Assembly: GCF_002160145.1 (NCBI RefSeq)
Contig: NZ_NFKA01000011.1
Span: 37,903-101,902, forward strand
Source of the DNA: Gemmiger sp. An194
Lineage (GTDB): Bacteria > Bacillota > Clostridia > Oscillospirales > Ruminococcaceae
Length of the DNA stretch: 64,000 bases
Reading direction: 5' to 3'
Shown here: positions 1 to 8,863 of the stretch, one piece after another
How positions within the stretch are numbered: position 1 is the first letter of the stretch
Layout: each line of letters begins with the position of its first letter
The notes under the pieces: model-generated
Databases searched by the model: none
What the model saw: the letters and a program-made list of their open reading frames with translations, nothing else
Told to the model about the DNA's origin: nothing
Made by a program: the position numbers and the translations under genes

Positions 1-2870
1 TTCTCCACGGTCCAGTAGTTGAACTTCTCGGCCACGGCTTCCAGGGTGCTGTCGCCGGTGTTGCAGCTCATGGTGATGCCATTCATCACGGCCTCCTTCA
101 GAGAGGTATACAGAGCATCCTGAATGAAGTCCTCGGTGGCCAGACCCTTGAAGCCCCACTCGCCGCGCAGAATGTTCTGCAGCAGGCCGGTGTGCGCATT
201 GGAGGTGGTAACACCTACACGGTTGTAAGCGGTCATGATGCCCAGAGCGCCCGCATCCTCGATGATGGGCTGGGTGCCGCGCAGCTCGTTTTCACGGGCC
301 TGCTGCTCGGTCATGAATACGCTGATGCCGGTACGGTTGATTTCGATGTCGTTGAAGGCAAAGTGCTTGGGAGCGATGATCAGGCCGTACTCCAGGCCGC
401 CTTCCACAAAGGCAGCACCCTGGTAGGCGGTGAGCATGGCGTCCTCAGAGTAGTACTCGTGGTTACGGGCATTGTAGGGAGAGCGGTGGATGTTGTTGCC
501 GCAGCCCCAGTAGATGGTCAGGTTGCTCCACAGAGAGTAGTTGCCCATCAGCTCGCCGTATTCACGGGCCAGCTGCTTGCTGAAGGTCTGGCCGATGACC
601 ACGGGAGAGGGCATAACGCCAGCCTTGTAATTCGCGTTGGGATCGTCGGCCCCAATGGCGCAGGGATCGCCGCTGGAGGTATCGGTATTGGCATACTGGC
701 CCAGCGTGTAGGAGTAGATGCCGTTGGGGCCATCGTTCTGGATCACCTCAGGGCTCATGATGGACTCGATGGCCTTGGTGGAGGTGCCGCCGAAAGCGGT
801 GCGGATCATGCAGTCTTCCAGGGTGATCTGATCCATCAGAGCCTCCCAGCGGGGGTCTTCCAGATCGGTAACGCCCTTCAGATCAGCCAGGGTCAGGCCG
901 TTGTTGGCCCCGAAGGTGACGGAATTGGGATCGCCGTTATCGGCGGAAATCTCGTAGACGTCGCAGTCCAGATATTCCATCATCTCGTCGGTGGCGGTCA
1001 GACCTTCATAGGTCTTGGGGAAGGTGCCTTCCCAGTCGCTGCGGGTCATGTAGGTGGCGGTGCCGGGCATCCAGTAGTTCAGATCCATGTCTTCCAGCTG
1101 GTTCTCCACCACGGTGCCATTCTTGGAGCGGGCGAAGGTCTCATCATCCAGCTCGGCCAGCTCCCAGGTCTGCACGTTGGCGGCATTGCCCTCGGCGGTC
1201 ATGCCGTCGGCCACGGTCTTGCCCTGAGCGGCCAGCACGTTGTTGGCAGCCTCATGAGAGCCGTTGCCGATGGTGAAGTAGTAGGTGCCCGCATCCAGGA
1301 TGTAGGTGCCCTTGGTGCCGGCGATGTTGTCGCGGCTGGAATCCCAGCTGGCCATGTACTGGGTATCGGCGGTAATGGTCACGGTCTCGGATTCACCGGG
1401 GGCCAGCCCCTCGGTCTTGGCGTAGTCCAGCAGCTGAACGCCGGCCTTTTCCACGCCGTTCTGCTTGTCGTAATCGGTGTAGGGCAGGCTGGTGTACAGC
1501 TGCACCACGTCCTTGCCGGCCACACTGCCGGTGTTGGTGACGGTAACCTGCGCGGTCACGGTGCCGGCAGCCAGATCCACGTTCAGGCTGTCCAGAGTCT
1601 GGCTGAAGGTGGTGTAGCTCAGGCCGTAGCCGAAGGGATAGGTAACCTCGCTGTCATAGTTCCAGGCGCTGCCGTTGGAGCTGCCCACGGTGCTGGTGGC
1701 ATTGCCCTGACCCAGCACGCTGTCCATGTAACGAGTCTCATAATATTTATAGCCGATGTAGATGTTCTCTGCTTCCACCTGAACCGAGTTGGCGCTGATG
1801 GAAGAGTCCGCATTGGTCCAGGCAAAGTTGCCGAAGTTCTGTGCGGAGGGCGCGGCAGAGTTGTCCACCGCGTAGGTATCGGACAGATGACCGGAGGGAT
1901 TGGATGCACCGGACAGCACATCCGCCACGCCGTAGAAGCCGTAGCCGCCGGGCAGACCGATCTCCAGAATGGCATCGATGCCCTCGTTGGCATCCAGCTC
2001 CTCCACTTCCATGGGGCTGGCGTTGTTCAGCAGCACGATCACCTTGCCGCCGTTGGCTGCCTTGGCGTCGACGGCAGCCTGCACCAGATCCCGCTCATCG
2101 TCAGACAGGCCCAGTGCGTCGGCCTGATTCAGATCCTGGCTGGGGTCCACGCCGGCCTCACCAGGCAGATAGGTACCATTCTCGGAAGCGGAACGGGCCA
2201 GAGTAACAACCATCACATTGTACTCATTCAGACTGTCCTTCCAGTCAGCCTGGGCTTCATTCATGGCACTCTGGGAAGGCTCTTTGCTTGTAAAGTAACC
2301 GGTGGTGCTGGGGGTAGTGATATTGTAGTATTCAACAATATTGCCCCACATATTGACCTCAGTCTTGAACATGGGCTCCAGGCTGGTGTACAGGCTCTGA
2401 AGTGTGGGATTGATGGCAAAGCCCTTTGCCGCAAGCGCTTCCACAAAGTCCACAGTGTCTGCGTCGGTGCCTTCATTGGCGGTCAGGCTGCTGCCCATAT
2501 CGCCGCCCATGACCGGGTAGTAGCTGGAGAAGCCCAACAGCGAGATTTTCTGGGTCTCCTCCTGGCTCAGAGGCAGCGCACCATTATTTTTCAGCAGAAC
2601 GGTGCCCTCCTCGTTCATCCGCTCGCCCAGGTCCGCAATGGCCTGAACCAGCTCGGTGGTATTGGCGTAATCCGAGGTATAGGTGTACAGGCTGCTGGGG
2701 TCCTCTTCCGCGCTCGTCACGATCATCTGGCTCTTGGTTCCCAGAAACTTGTCGATGTCGGTGCGGAAGCCATTGACCAGCGGTGTTGCCGCGATGGTCA
2801 GTGCCAGCAGGGATGCTGTGGTGGATGTGAGTCCACGCCACAGCGCGCGTTTTGCACTTGTGTTCTTCAT
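1..2870 (-). CDS. Membrane-anchored GH3 beta-glucosidase, swapped domain order (3' end outside window)
   Basis: Hydrolyses terminal beta-glucosides or related beta-glycosides, probably at the cell surface. The start is the ATG at 2870, with an AGGAGG site just upstream. About 956 residues are visible and the C-terminus lies beyond base 1. Residues about 8-32 form a hydrophobic signal or anchor segment. The GH3 C-terminal-type sandwich comes first (LLKNNGALPL near residue 95, then VIVLLNNASPMEV and GLPGGYGFYGVADVLSG around 270-320). A fibronectin-III-like part follows, and the catalytic TIM barrel comes last. The likely nucleophile is Asp914 in FKGLATEDF. Most GH3 enzymes have the barrel first, so this is the permuted layout known in some gut Clostridia and Bifidobacteria. 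It follows the GPH transporter and GH78 genes on the same strand, which suggests joint use of rhamnosylated glucosides. The exact substrate is not shown by the sequence. Confidence 0.9.
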   Translation of the reverse strand, partial: MKNTSAKRALWRGLTSTTASLLALTIAATPLVNGFRTDIDKFLGTKSQMIVTSAEEDPSSLYTYTSDYANTTELVQAIADLGERMNEEGTVLLKNNGALPLSQEETQKISLLGFSSYYPVMGGDMGSSLTANEGTDADTVDFVEALAAKGFAINPTLQSLYTSLEPMFKTEVNMWGNIVEYYNITTPSTTGYFTSKEPSQSAMNEAQADWKDSLNEYNVMVVTLARSASENGTYLPGEAGVDPSQDLNQADALGLSDDERDLVQAAVDAKAANGGKVIVLLNNASPMEVEELDANEGIDAILEIGLPGGYGFYGVADVLSGASNPSGHLSDTYAVDNSAAPSAQNFGNFAWTNADSSISANSVQVEAENIYIGYKYYETRYMDSVLGQGNATSTVGSSNGSAWNYDSEVTYPFGYGLSYTTFSQTLDSLNVDLAAGTVTAQVTVTNTGSVAGKDVVQLYTSLPYTDYDKQNGVEKAGVQLLDYAKTEGLAPGESETVTITADTQYMASWDSSRDNIAGTKGTYILDAGTYYFTIGNGSHEAANNVLAAQGKTVADGMTAEGNAANVQTWELAELDDETFARSKNGTVVENQLEDMDLNYWMPGTATYMTRSDWEGTFPKTYEGLTATDEMMEYLDCDVYEISADNGDPNSVTFGANNGLTLADLKGVTDLEDPRWEALMDQITLEDCMIRTAFGGTSTKAIESIMSPEVIQNDGPNGIYSYTLGQYANTDTSSGDPCAIGADDPNANYKAGVMPSPVVIGQTFSKQLAREYGELMGNYSLWSNLTIYWGCGNNIHRSPYNARNHEYYSEDAMLTAYQGAAFVEGGLEYGLIIAPKHFAFNDIEINRTGISVFMTEQQARENELRGTQPIIEDAGALGIMTAYNRVGVTTSNAHTGLLQNILRGEWGFKGLATEDFIQDALYTSLKEAVMNGITMSCNTGDSTLEAVAEKFNYWTVE

Positions 2871-2969
2871 TGGTATCCTCCTTTTTTGTGGCAACACCCC
2901 ACAATTCACGCCTGCCGGCTCAGGCGGCGTATCACGCCAAAATTTTCCGTGATATTTTCCAGAAATGCT

Positions 2970-2992
2970 CGCCAATCCACCAAGGATTGGCG
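2970..2992 (-). terminator. Hairpin between transporter and GH3 genes
   Basis: CGCCAATCC pairs with GGATTGGCG around a 5-base loop in the 243-base gap after the GPH transporter. On the minus strand the following bases (GAGCATTTCT) are only weakly T-rich. It may be a leaky terminator or an mRNA-stabilising hairpin rather than a full stop. A second 7-bp stem (CAGCGGC/GCCGCTG) sits at 3071-3093. No gene was seen in the gap. Confidence 0.4.
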
Positions 2993-3113
2993 GCGCTTTT
3001 TGGTTCATCTCACAAAAAATTTTCCGGCGCGCTCCACCACCTGGAATTGCGCGGTATTGCCTTATCTGCACAGCGGCCCGTGAAAAGCCGCTGCATTTAC
3101 AAGTCTTTGCCGC

Positions 3114-4583
3114 TCAGGCTGTCTTTTTTCGCTTGGCAATAGCTTCCTGCTCCTGAGGAAGATTCTTTTCTACCGTGAACAGGAAGATCAACGCCGCGCA
3201 AACAGCGTAAGCCACAGTCTCGATCCAGATATAGCTGATGGAGATGGTGCTCTTGACCGCAGCGCTCTGGGCCGCGGTGCCCAGGGCCACGTCCGCGGCC
3301 TGATCGTAACCGCTGGCGCTGAGCATTGCACTGAAGATGGAGTTGCAGATGGGAGTGGCAGCCACCATGACCGAGCTGTAGATGGACATAGTCAGACCAT
3401 CGGTACGGATGCCGCTCTTGTATTCGATGTGATCGATCACATCGGCCAGCATGGCCAGAATCACATAGCAGGCGGGAGAGGAGCCAAAGCACTTGAGGGC
3501 CACGCCCACAGCCACCGGAACGATGCTGCCGTTGCCCAGACCGGCGATCACGCCGCCCAGAGCGCCCACGACCATACCGGCACACACAACGGTGCGCTTG
3601 GAGAACTTGTTGCACAGGGGCACCACGAACACCGCGGCAACCGCCATGGGGATGGCGCCCAGCAGGCTCAGCAGCGACTGGGAAGCACCCCAGGCATCGG
3701 CGGAGCCAAAGAAGGTGTTGTCCAGCACCCATTTGCAGAAGAAGGCCATGGAGCCGTTCTTCATGGCGCCGCTCCACTGGAAGGCCAGGTAGAACAGCAT
3801 GATGATCCACCACCATTTTTCGCTGGTAACAGCCTTCAGCTGCTCGCCCAGGGAAACGGTCTGCCGCTGGGCGGCGCTCTCGCCTGCCTGGCCGAAGCTT
3901 TCCTCGGTCACGCGCTCACGGGTAAATTTAAACTGCAGGAAGATGGTCAGCGCAGTGAAGATGGCAACCGCCAGCATGGCCATGAACCATAGGCCCTGGT
4001 TCTCTTTCAGCGCAAAGGAAACCAGCATGGGGAAGATCATGGAGCCGAAGCCCATCACGCCCAGGCCCGCCACGTTGGTAAAGGAAGCCAGCGCGCCGCG
4101 CTGCTGGCTGTTGCGGGTGGAAACCGGGATCAGGGTGGAGTTTGCGGTGTTGTAGATGGGGTAGGCCACTGCGTAGTACAAGTTGTAGGCCACAGCCACC
4201 CAGATCATCTTGGCCGCGCCCTCAAAGGGCACGATGAACATGAGCACACTGGCCACCGACAGAGTCAGCGCGGAGAGCAGAATCCAGGGACGGGCCTTGC
4301 CGGCCATAGCCCGGGTACGCTCAATGAGCTGGCCCACAATCAGGTTTGCCGCCACGATCAGGATGGTGGAGAACAGCTGCAGGGTAGTCAAAAAGGTCAG
4401 GTTCAGCTTTAAAACATCGGTGAAGTAGTTCTGCAGGATGCTGGTGAAGATGCCGGAGGAAAGCAGGGCACCGAAGGGACCGATGAAATAGCCCAGCAGC
4501 ATCTCGGGCAGCTTCACATCCCCGGGCTTTGCCAGGGAACGGGTCAATGGCGTATTCCAGAAATCTTGTTTTTTCTCACTCAT
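3114..4583 (-). CDS. GPH-family (MelB-like) glycoside:cation symporter
   Basis: Predicted 12-helix membrane protein of 489 residues that would co-import a glycoside with a cation. The family call rests on the overall pattern of alternating hydrophobic helices and on MelB/XynB-type stretches such as LGYFIGPFGALLSSG near the N-terminus, AYNLYYAVAYPIYNTANS, and the paired LADVIDHIEYKSGIRTDG motif in the second half. ATG at 4583 is preferred over an in-frame GTG at 4592 because AAAGGTGAG ends about 8 bases before the ATG and would overlap the GTG. It lies 19 bases after the GH78 stop, so the two are surely co-transcribed. The coupling suggests it brings in a rhamnosylated disaccharide or aglycone conjugate for the cytoplasmic rhamnosidase. 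The substrate itself is inferred from context only. Confidence 0.9.
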   Translation of the reverse strand: MSEKKQDFWNTPLTRSLAKPGDVKLPEMLLGYFIGPFGALLSSGIFTSILQNYFTDVLKLNLTFLTTLQLFSTILIVAANLIVGQLIERTRAMAGKARPWILLSALTLSVASVLMFIVPFEGAAKMIWVAVAYNLYYAVAYPIYNTANSTLIPVSTRNSQQRGALASFTNVAGLGVMGFGSMIFPMLVSFALKENQGLWFMAMLAVAIFTALTIFLQFKFTRERVTEESFGQAGESAAQRQTVSLGEQLKAVTSEKWWWIIMLFYLAFQWSGAMKNGSMAFFCKWVLDNTFFGSADAWGASQSLLSLLGAIPMAVAAVFVVPLCNKFSKRTVVCAGMVVGALGGVIAGLGNGSIVPVAVGVALKCFGSSPACYVILAMLADVIDHIEYKSGIRTDGLTMSIYSSVMVAATPICNSIFSAMLSASGYDQAADVALGTAAQSAAVKSTISISYIWIETVAYAVCAALIFLFTVEKNLPQEQEAIAKRKKTA

Positions 4584-4602
4584 TGGGTTCACTCACCTTT
4601 CG

Positions 4603-7152
4603 TCAAATTTTGCAGCTATACGCATACTGCCCGCTGTCGCAGGTCCGGGTGGAGCCATCCGGCAGTGTGAGGGTGCAGCGCGTGCCCACCGGCACCTGTA
4701 CCTCCAGGGCAAATTCGCCGTTTCGAATGGCCCACTGGGTATGGATCACACCATAGGGAGTGCGCAGACTTCCCTTTGCCCAGGTGAGGCCGCCGCCCGG
4801 TTTGGGGCACAGACGGAAGGTTTTGTAGCCGGGCTGCTCGGGCTCCAGACCCAGAATGCGCTGGTAGAAGAAGGCCCCCACCGCACCGGAAGCATAATGG
4901 TTGTAGGAGATCATCAGGTCGGTGCCGTCGTCGCCGATGGGGCAGACGCCGTTTTCGTCCAGGCCGTCCCACCGTTCCCAGATGGTGGTGGCGCCCATGC
5001 GCACCTCATACAGCCAGCTGGGGCACTTGATGTTCAGCAGCATCCGGTAGGCCTCCTCCAGATGGCCGTTGTCCGCCAGAGCGAACAGGATGTAGGGTGT
5101 GCCCGGGAAGCCGGTGCCGATGCACCAGTCCCCCGCCTCCACCAGACGGGCCAGGTTATCCGCCGCCTGCCTGCGTACCTTCTCCGGGAACATGCCGAAG
5201 TAAAGGGGCAGCACATAGGCGGTCTGGAATTCCTCCTTCATTTTGCCGTTTCCGTCGGTGAACACCGACACATAGGCATCCGCCACCTTGTCGCTCAAGA
5301 CCTGGTAATGCTCGGCGTCGCCGTTCTCGCCCAGGATACGGGCGATGCGGGCCAGCAGGCCGCTGGTATTTTTCAGGCTGGCGGTGGCGGTCCACTTGCT
5401 GCGAGCCTGCCACTGCTGCATCTTGGGTACATCCGGTGCAACCCAGTCGCCGAAATGCAGGGTGGCGGGGGTGTGCCAGATGTAACGATTCTTGCCGAAG
5501 CCGAATCCTGCCCAGAAGCGGCAGGCGTTCACATACTTTTTCATCGCCGGGTACATTTTACGCAGGATCTCCACATCGCCCCGGGCCTGATATTCTGCCC
5601 AGGGCACCAGCACGCAGGCATCGCCCCAGAAGTCGATGGCCATCACCGGCATGGTGGCCGGGAAGCCGTAGCCCTGCACCGGCACGGTGTTGGGAATGCC
5701 GCCGGTGGGCAGCTGCTCGGCCTTCACATCCTCCAGCCACTTTTCCAGGAAGCGGCTCATATCGAAGTTGTAGCAGGCGGTAGGAGCAAACACCGCGATG
5801 TCACCGGTCCAGCCCATCCGCTCGTCCCGCTGGGGGCAGTCGGTGGGGATGTCCATCAGGTTGGACTTGGCGGACCAGACGATGTTCTGCTGCAGCCGGT
5901 TCAGCATGCCGTTGGAGCAGGCAAAGCTGCCGGTCTGCTCCAGCTCGGAATACAGTGCCCAGGCGCCTACCCGGATCTCGCTCTCCTCTGCACCGGTGAT
6001 TGCCGCATAGCGGAAGCCCATGTAGGTGAAGCGAGGCGAATAGTACTGATCACCCTCGGTACAGATGTAGGTAGCAGTAGCCTTTGCGGTACGCAGGAAG
6101 GCGGTGTTCAGTGTGCCGTCCGGGTTCAGGATCTCGGCGTGGCGCACGGTGATGGTCTGGCCCTTTTTGCCCTGGATATGCAGATCGATCACACCGGCAA
6201 AGTTCTGGCCGAAGTCGTAAACCAGCGTGCCGTCCGCAAGCTTGGTGCAGCTGACCGGCTCCATGTATTCATGGGCGGTCACCATCGCACCGTAGGCGGC
6301 GCGGATGCGGGGATGGCAGCGGAGATTTTCCCGGGCGGCATTGTGCCAGTTCATCTGCTCAGGCTTCACGGTGGCGTCGTAGGTTTCGCCATCGTAGAAG
6401 TCGGCCATCTGAACCGGGCCGTCCATGGCCACCTGCCAGCTTTCGTCGGTGCCGAACACCTGACTGGTGCCGTCCTCGTACCAGACCCGCAGTTCCAAAA
6501 GAAGCGCCTGCCGGTCGGCGGTCACCCGATTCTGCCGGGTGAACACGAAGGAGCCAACCGCCCAGCCGCCGGCCACCTCTGCCAGCAGCTCGTTGCTGCT
6601 TTGCAGCTTGTCCGTCACATCGTAGGTTTGATATTGAAGGTGGGTTTTATAGGAGGTGAAGCCGGGCGCGAAGTAATCGGCGCCCACCTTTTCCCCGTTC
6701 AGGGTCAGTTCGTAAATGCCCATGGCGGTGGCATAGATCCGGGCCTTTGCCACCTTCTTTTCCAGTGCGATACACTTGCGGAAGGTCATGGGCCGGGGAG
6801 AAACCTTTTTTTCGGTAAATTTGTAGCTGCCATCGGTGATCCAGTCCGCATCCCAGGGGGTGTCCATGCGGCCGGTCTCAAATGCAGCCTCCGCATTGGC
6901 CTGCTGGCCACGATTATCCGTTACGGTCAGGCAGGCGCTGTAGCAGGTAAAGGGTTTGAGCCGTTTGCCCTTGTAGGGCACCGCCACCTGCTCTTTGGTG
7001 GTGGTGCTCCAGCCGTTCACCTTCAGTGTTGCCTGCTCCATGGATACGTCCTGCCCGTCGCTCTCCAGCGCCCAGGCAAAACGGGGCTGTTCGGCGTCGG
7101 TTACACATCCATCCGGCAGATTTTCTACCGTGAAGTGCCGAATTTCCAGCAT
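4603..7152 (-). CDS. Alpha-L-rhamnosidase, GH78
   Basis: Inverting glycosidase that removes terminal alpha-L-rhamnose. The protein has 849 residues, no signal peptide, and begins with MLEIRHF, so it is cytoplasmic. Beta-sandwich domains fill the N-terminal 380 or so residues. An (alpha/alpha)6 barrel follows, with the GH78 signature DCPQRDERMGWTGD at 438-451. By analogy with known GH78 enzymes, Glu444 is the general acid and Glu726 in IWERWDG the general base. The start ATG at 7152 follows AGGAGGAGG. It is the first gene of a GH78 - symporter - GH3 run. A rhamnosidase with a beta-glucosidase is what one expects for rutinose- or neohesperidose-type plant glycosides, but this is an inference. 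The free rhamnose can feed the rhaB/rhaD pathway encoded nearby. Confidence 0.95.
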   Translation of the reverse strand: MLEIRHFTVENLPDGCVTDAEQPRFAWALESDGQDVSMEQATLKVNGWSTTTKEQVAVPYKGKRLKPFTCYSACLTVTDNRGQQANAEAAFETGRMDTPWDADWITDGSYKFTEKKVSPRPMTFRKCIALEKKVAKARIYATAMGIYELTLNGEKVGADYFAPGFTSYKTHLQYQTYDVTDKLQSSNELLAEVAGGWAVGSFVFTRQNRVTADRQALLLELRVWYEDGTSQVFGTDESWQVAMDGPVQMADFYDGETYDATVKPEQMNWHNAARENLRCHPRIRAAYGAMVTAHEYMEPVSCTKLADGTLVYDFGQNFAGVIDLHIQGKKGQTITVRHAEILNPDGTLNTAFLRTAKATATYICTEGDQYYSPRFTYMGFRYAAITGAEESEIRVGAWALYSELEQTGSFACSNGMLNRLQQNIVWSAKSNLMDIPTDCPQRDERMGWTGDIAVFAPTACYNFDMSRFLEKWLEDVKAEQLPTGGIPNTVPVQGYGFPATMPVMAIDFWGDACVLVPWAEYQARGDVEILRKMYPAMKKYVNACRFWAGFGFGKNRYIWHTPATLHFGDWVAPDVPKMQQWQARSKWTATASLKNTSGLLARIARILGENGDAEHYQVLSDKVADAYVSVFTDGNGKMKEEFQTAYVLPLYFGMFPEKVRRQAADNLARLVEAGDWCIGTGFPGTPYILFALADNGHLEEAYRMLLNIKCPSWLYEVRMGATTIWERWDGLDENGVCPIGDDGTDLMISYNHYASGAVGAFFYQRILGLEPEQPGYKTFRLCPKPGGGLTWAKGSLRTPYGVIHTQWAIRNGEFALEVQVPVGTRCTLTLPDGSTRTCDSGQYAYSCKI

Positions 7153-7417
7153 AGCGTTTTACCTCCTCCTTTTTGAAACACCGGAACGCTGATGCACGGC
7201 CCCCAGCTTTGTGCGGGGATGAACTGCTCCGCCGGACGGTCTGCCATAGCTTTCGTCCGCAAAAAGCGTGTACGGCAGCCCGAGCCTGTTCGCGGCAGGC
7301 GGAGCGATGGGATCAGGCGGTGTTCTTCTGTTGACGATAGATACTCTACCGCAAAAGCAGTTTCTGTGCATGTTTTTTTCAAAATTGGCGCGATTTTACG
7401 CAAAGTTTGCAAATTGA

Positions 7418-7440
7418 ATTGTGCAAATTCCCTGCACAAT
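7418..7440 (-). promoter_or_regulatory. Inverted repeat in probable GH78 promoter region
   Basis: ATTGTGCA and TGCACAAT flank a 7-base centre. On the minus strand TTTACA (7445-7440) and CACAAT (7423-7418) are 16 bases apart and could be a weak -35/-10 pair overlapping the repeat. This could be an operator for a local regulator. The rest of the 376-base gap 7153-7528 holds a long GH78 leader and the terminator of the histidine kinase gene. No gene was seen. Confidence 0.35.
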
Positions 7441-7482
7441 GTAAAGATTGTTTGTGAGAGTCGCACAAACGGCAAAGAAAAA

Positions 7483-7504
7483 GCGCGTGGTTTCGACCAC
7501 GCGC
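7483..7504 (-). terminator. Terminator after GHKL histidine kinase
   Basis: A 9-bp stem GCGCGTGGT/ACCACGCGC closes a TTCG loop. On the minus strand it is followed by TTTTTCTTTGCC. An outer GCAAAG/CTTTGC pairing extends it. It lies about 25 bases past the kinase stop. Confidence 0.8.
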
Positions 7505-7528
7505 CTTTGCTTTTATGGAATTTCAAAA

Positions 7529-8863
7529 TCAAGAACCGCTGTTTTTGCCGGTCAATGGAATCATTACCTGCAGCTCGAACCAGCCGTTTTCTGCGTTTAT
7601 GTGAACCGTACCGCCGTATTTTGCGGCAGTAGCCTCAATGCTTTTCAGGCCAAAGCCATGATATCGGGTGTCCCGCTTGGTGGTTTGCGGCCTTCCGCCG
7701 GAAAAATGCAGCTGCCCCTCGTAACAGTTTTCGATCTTGATACAGAGAAAGCTCTTTTTCTGCGATATTACCACATGGATGAGCCGCTTTTCCGGGCTGC
7801 TGATCTTGCTGACGCTCTCAATGGCGTTATCCAGCGCATTGCCGAACAGCGAGCTGATGTCCATGGCGCTCATAAAATTCAGAGCGCCTCCGTCTGCCAC
7901 ACAGGTCATCTGAATGCCCTGAGACTGGCAATGCAGGCTTTTGCTGGTGAGCACGGTGTCCAGCACCTTGTTTCCGGTGATGTTGAGTGCCTCATAGGAC
8001 TGAATCTCGCTTTCCATCTGGTCCAGCACGCTGTTGCGTCCCTCGTTGCCCTGACTGCGCAGCAGGGCGATCTGGTGCTTCAGGTCATGGTACTTCCGGT
8101 TGACCAGATCAATGCTCTCCTGGCTACGCTTGTAGGTTTCATATTGCAGATGCAAAAGATCCTGCAAAGCGTCCATCTCCCGCTTTTCCTGCAGGTCCCA
8201 CAGCTGCCGGTGGTAGCCGTACAGCAGCGCCATGCCGGAAAAGTAAATCAGGGTTCTAAAATTATACACATCCATTCGATTGCCGCCGCCGAAGGGAGTG
8301 TCAAAGGGGGCATAGCTGATGCTGCTGAGCACATAGAACACAAAGGTCATAAATGCCACCGTCAGGCTCACCCGCGCCCCCGGGTCCAGGCCGTTATCCT
8401 GCTGGCCGTGCATCTCCAGCCGCCACACAAGGCCGAAGGTCAGGGCATAGAGCAGCGCCCAGAACAGAATCATTGCAGGGATATTGCGCATAACCGGACA
8501 CTCAAACGCGGACCAGATGTACAACTGCCACATCAGCGAGCTGGCAAAGCCCGCGCACAAAAACGCTCGGGCGCAATAGTAAACCAGCTTCCAGAAAGGT
8601 TCCCGGCACAAAAGCAGAAAAAGCAGCAGCATCAGCGCTGCCGAGCCTGCATAAAACAGGTTGAAAAGCGCTCCGTCAAAGCCATCGGTGAGCACCATAT
8701 AACCCGATAAAACCGCCAGACCGGCGGCACCTGCAAACCAGAAGCGCATGCCGGAAAAGCGATGCCGCATATGCGCCAGATAAATCATGCAGGCAAGCCA
8801 GTCGGCCGAGGCGGTGCAGATGCGGGGAATGTCCCAGGAAAGGATTTCGTCTGTCCAGATCAT
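7529..8863 (-). CDS. GHKL sensor histidine kinase (AgrC/HPK10 type)
   Basis: Membrane sensor kinase of 444 residues, partner of the LytTR regulator encoded just upstream. The N-terminal half (about residues 15-190) carries several hydrophobic helices with short loops and no large extracellular domain. The dimerisation/phosphorylation part has YHDLKHQ, where the first His is the expected phospho-acceptor of this subfamily. The ATPase part shows the N-box-like SLFGNALDNAIES and the G-box GFGLKSIEATAAKYGG. The start ATG at 8863 overlaps the TGA of the upstream gene (ATGA), implying translational coupling. GHKL/LytTR pairs often sense peptides, but some control sugar or surface genes. No propeptide gene was seen here, so the signal is unknown. 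The adjacent GH78 operon on the same strand is a plausible target. Confidence 0.88.
   Translation of the reverse strand: MIWTDEILSWDIPRICTASADWLACMIYLAHMRHRFSGMRFWFAGAAGLAVLSGYMVLTDGFDGALFNLFYAGSAALMLLLFLLLCREPFWKLVYYCARAFLCAGFASSLMWQLYIWSAFECPVMRNIPAMILFWALLYALTFGLVWRLEMHGQQDNGLDPGARVSLTVAFMTFVFYVLSSISYAPFDTPFGGGNRMDVYNFRTLIYFSGMALLYGYHRQLWDLQEKREMDALQDLLHLQYETYKRSQESIDLVNRKYHDLKHQIALLRSQGNEGRNSVLDQMESEIQSYEALNITGNKVLDTVLTSKSLHCQSQGIQMTCVADGGALNFMSAMDISSLFGNALDNAIESVSKISSPEKRLIHVVISQKKSFLCIKIENCYEGQLHFSGGRPQTTKRDTRYHGFGLKSIEATAAKYGGTVHINAENGWFELQVMIPLTGKNSGS

Noticed and set aside
192..3083. Very long open frame on the plus strand opposite the GH3 gene
   Set aside because: Antisense to a clear GH3 enzyme. 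It is rich in Gly, Val, His and Ala with no domain and arises because GC-rich codon use rarely gives stops on the other strand.
4584..4592. GTG start giving three extra residues to the GPH transporter
   Set aside because: The ribosome site AAAGGTGAG overlaps that GTG and is well spaced for the ATG at 4583.
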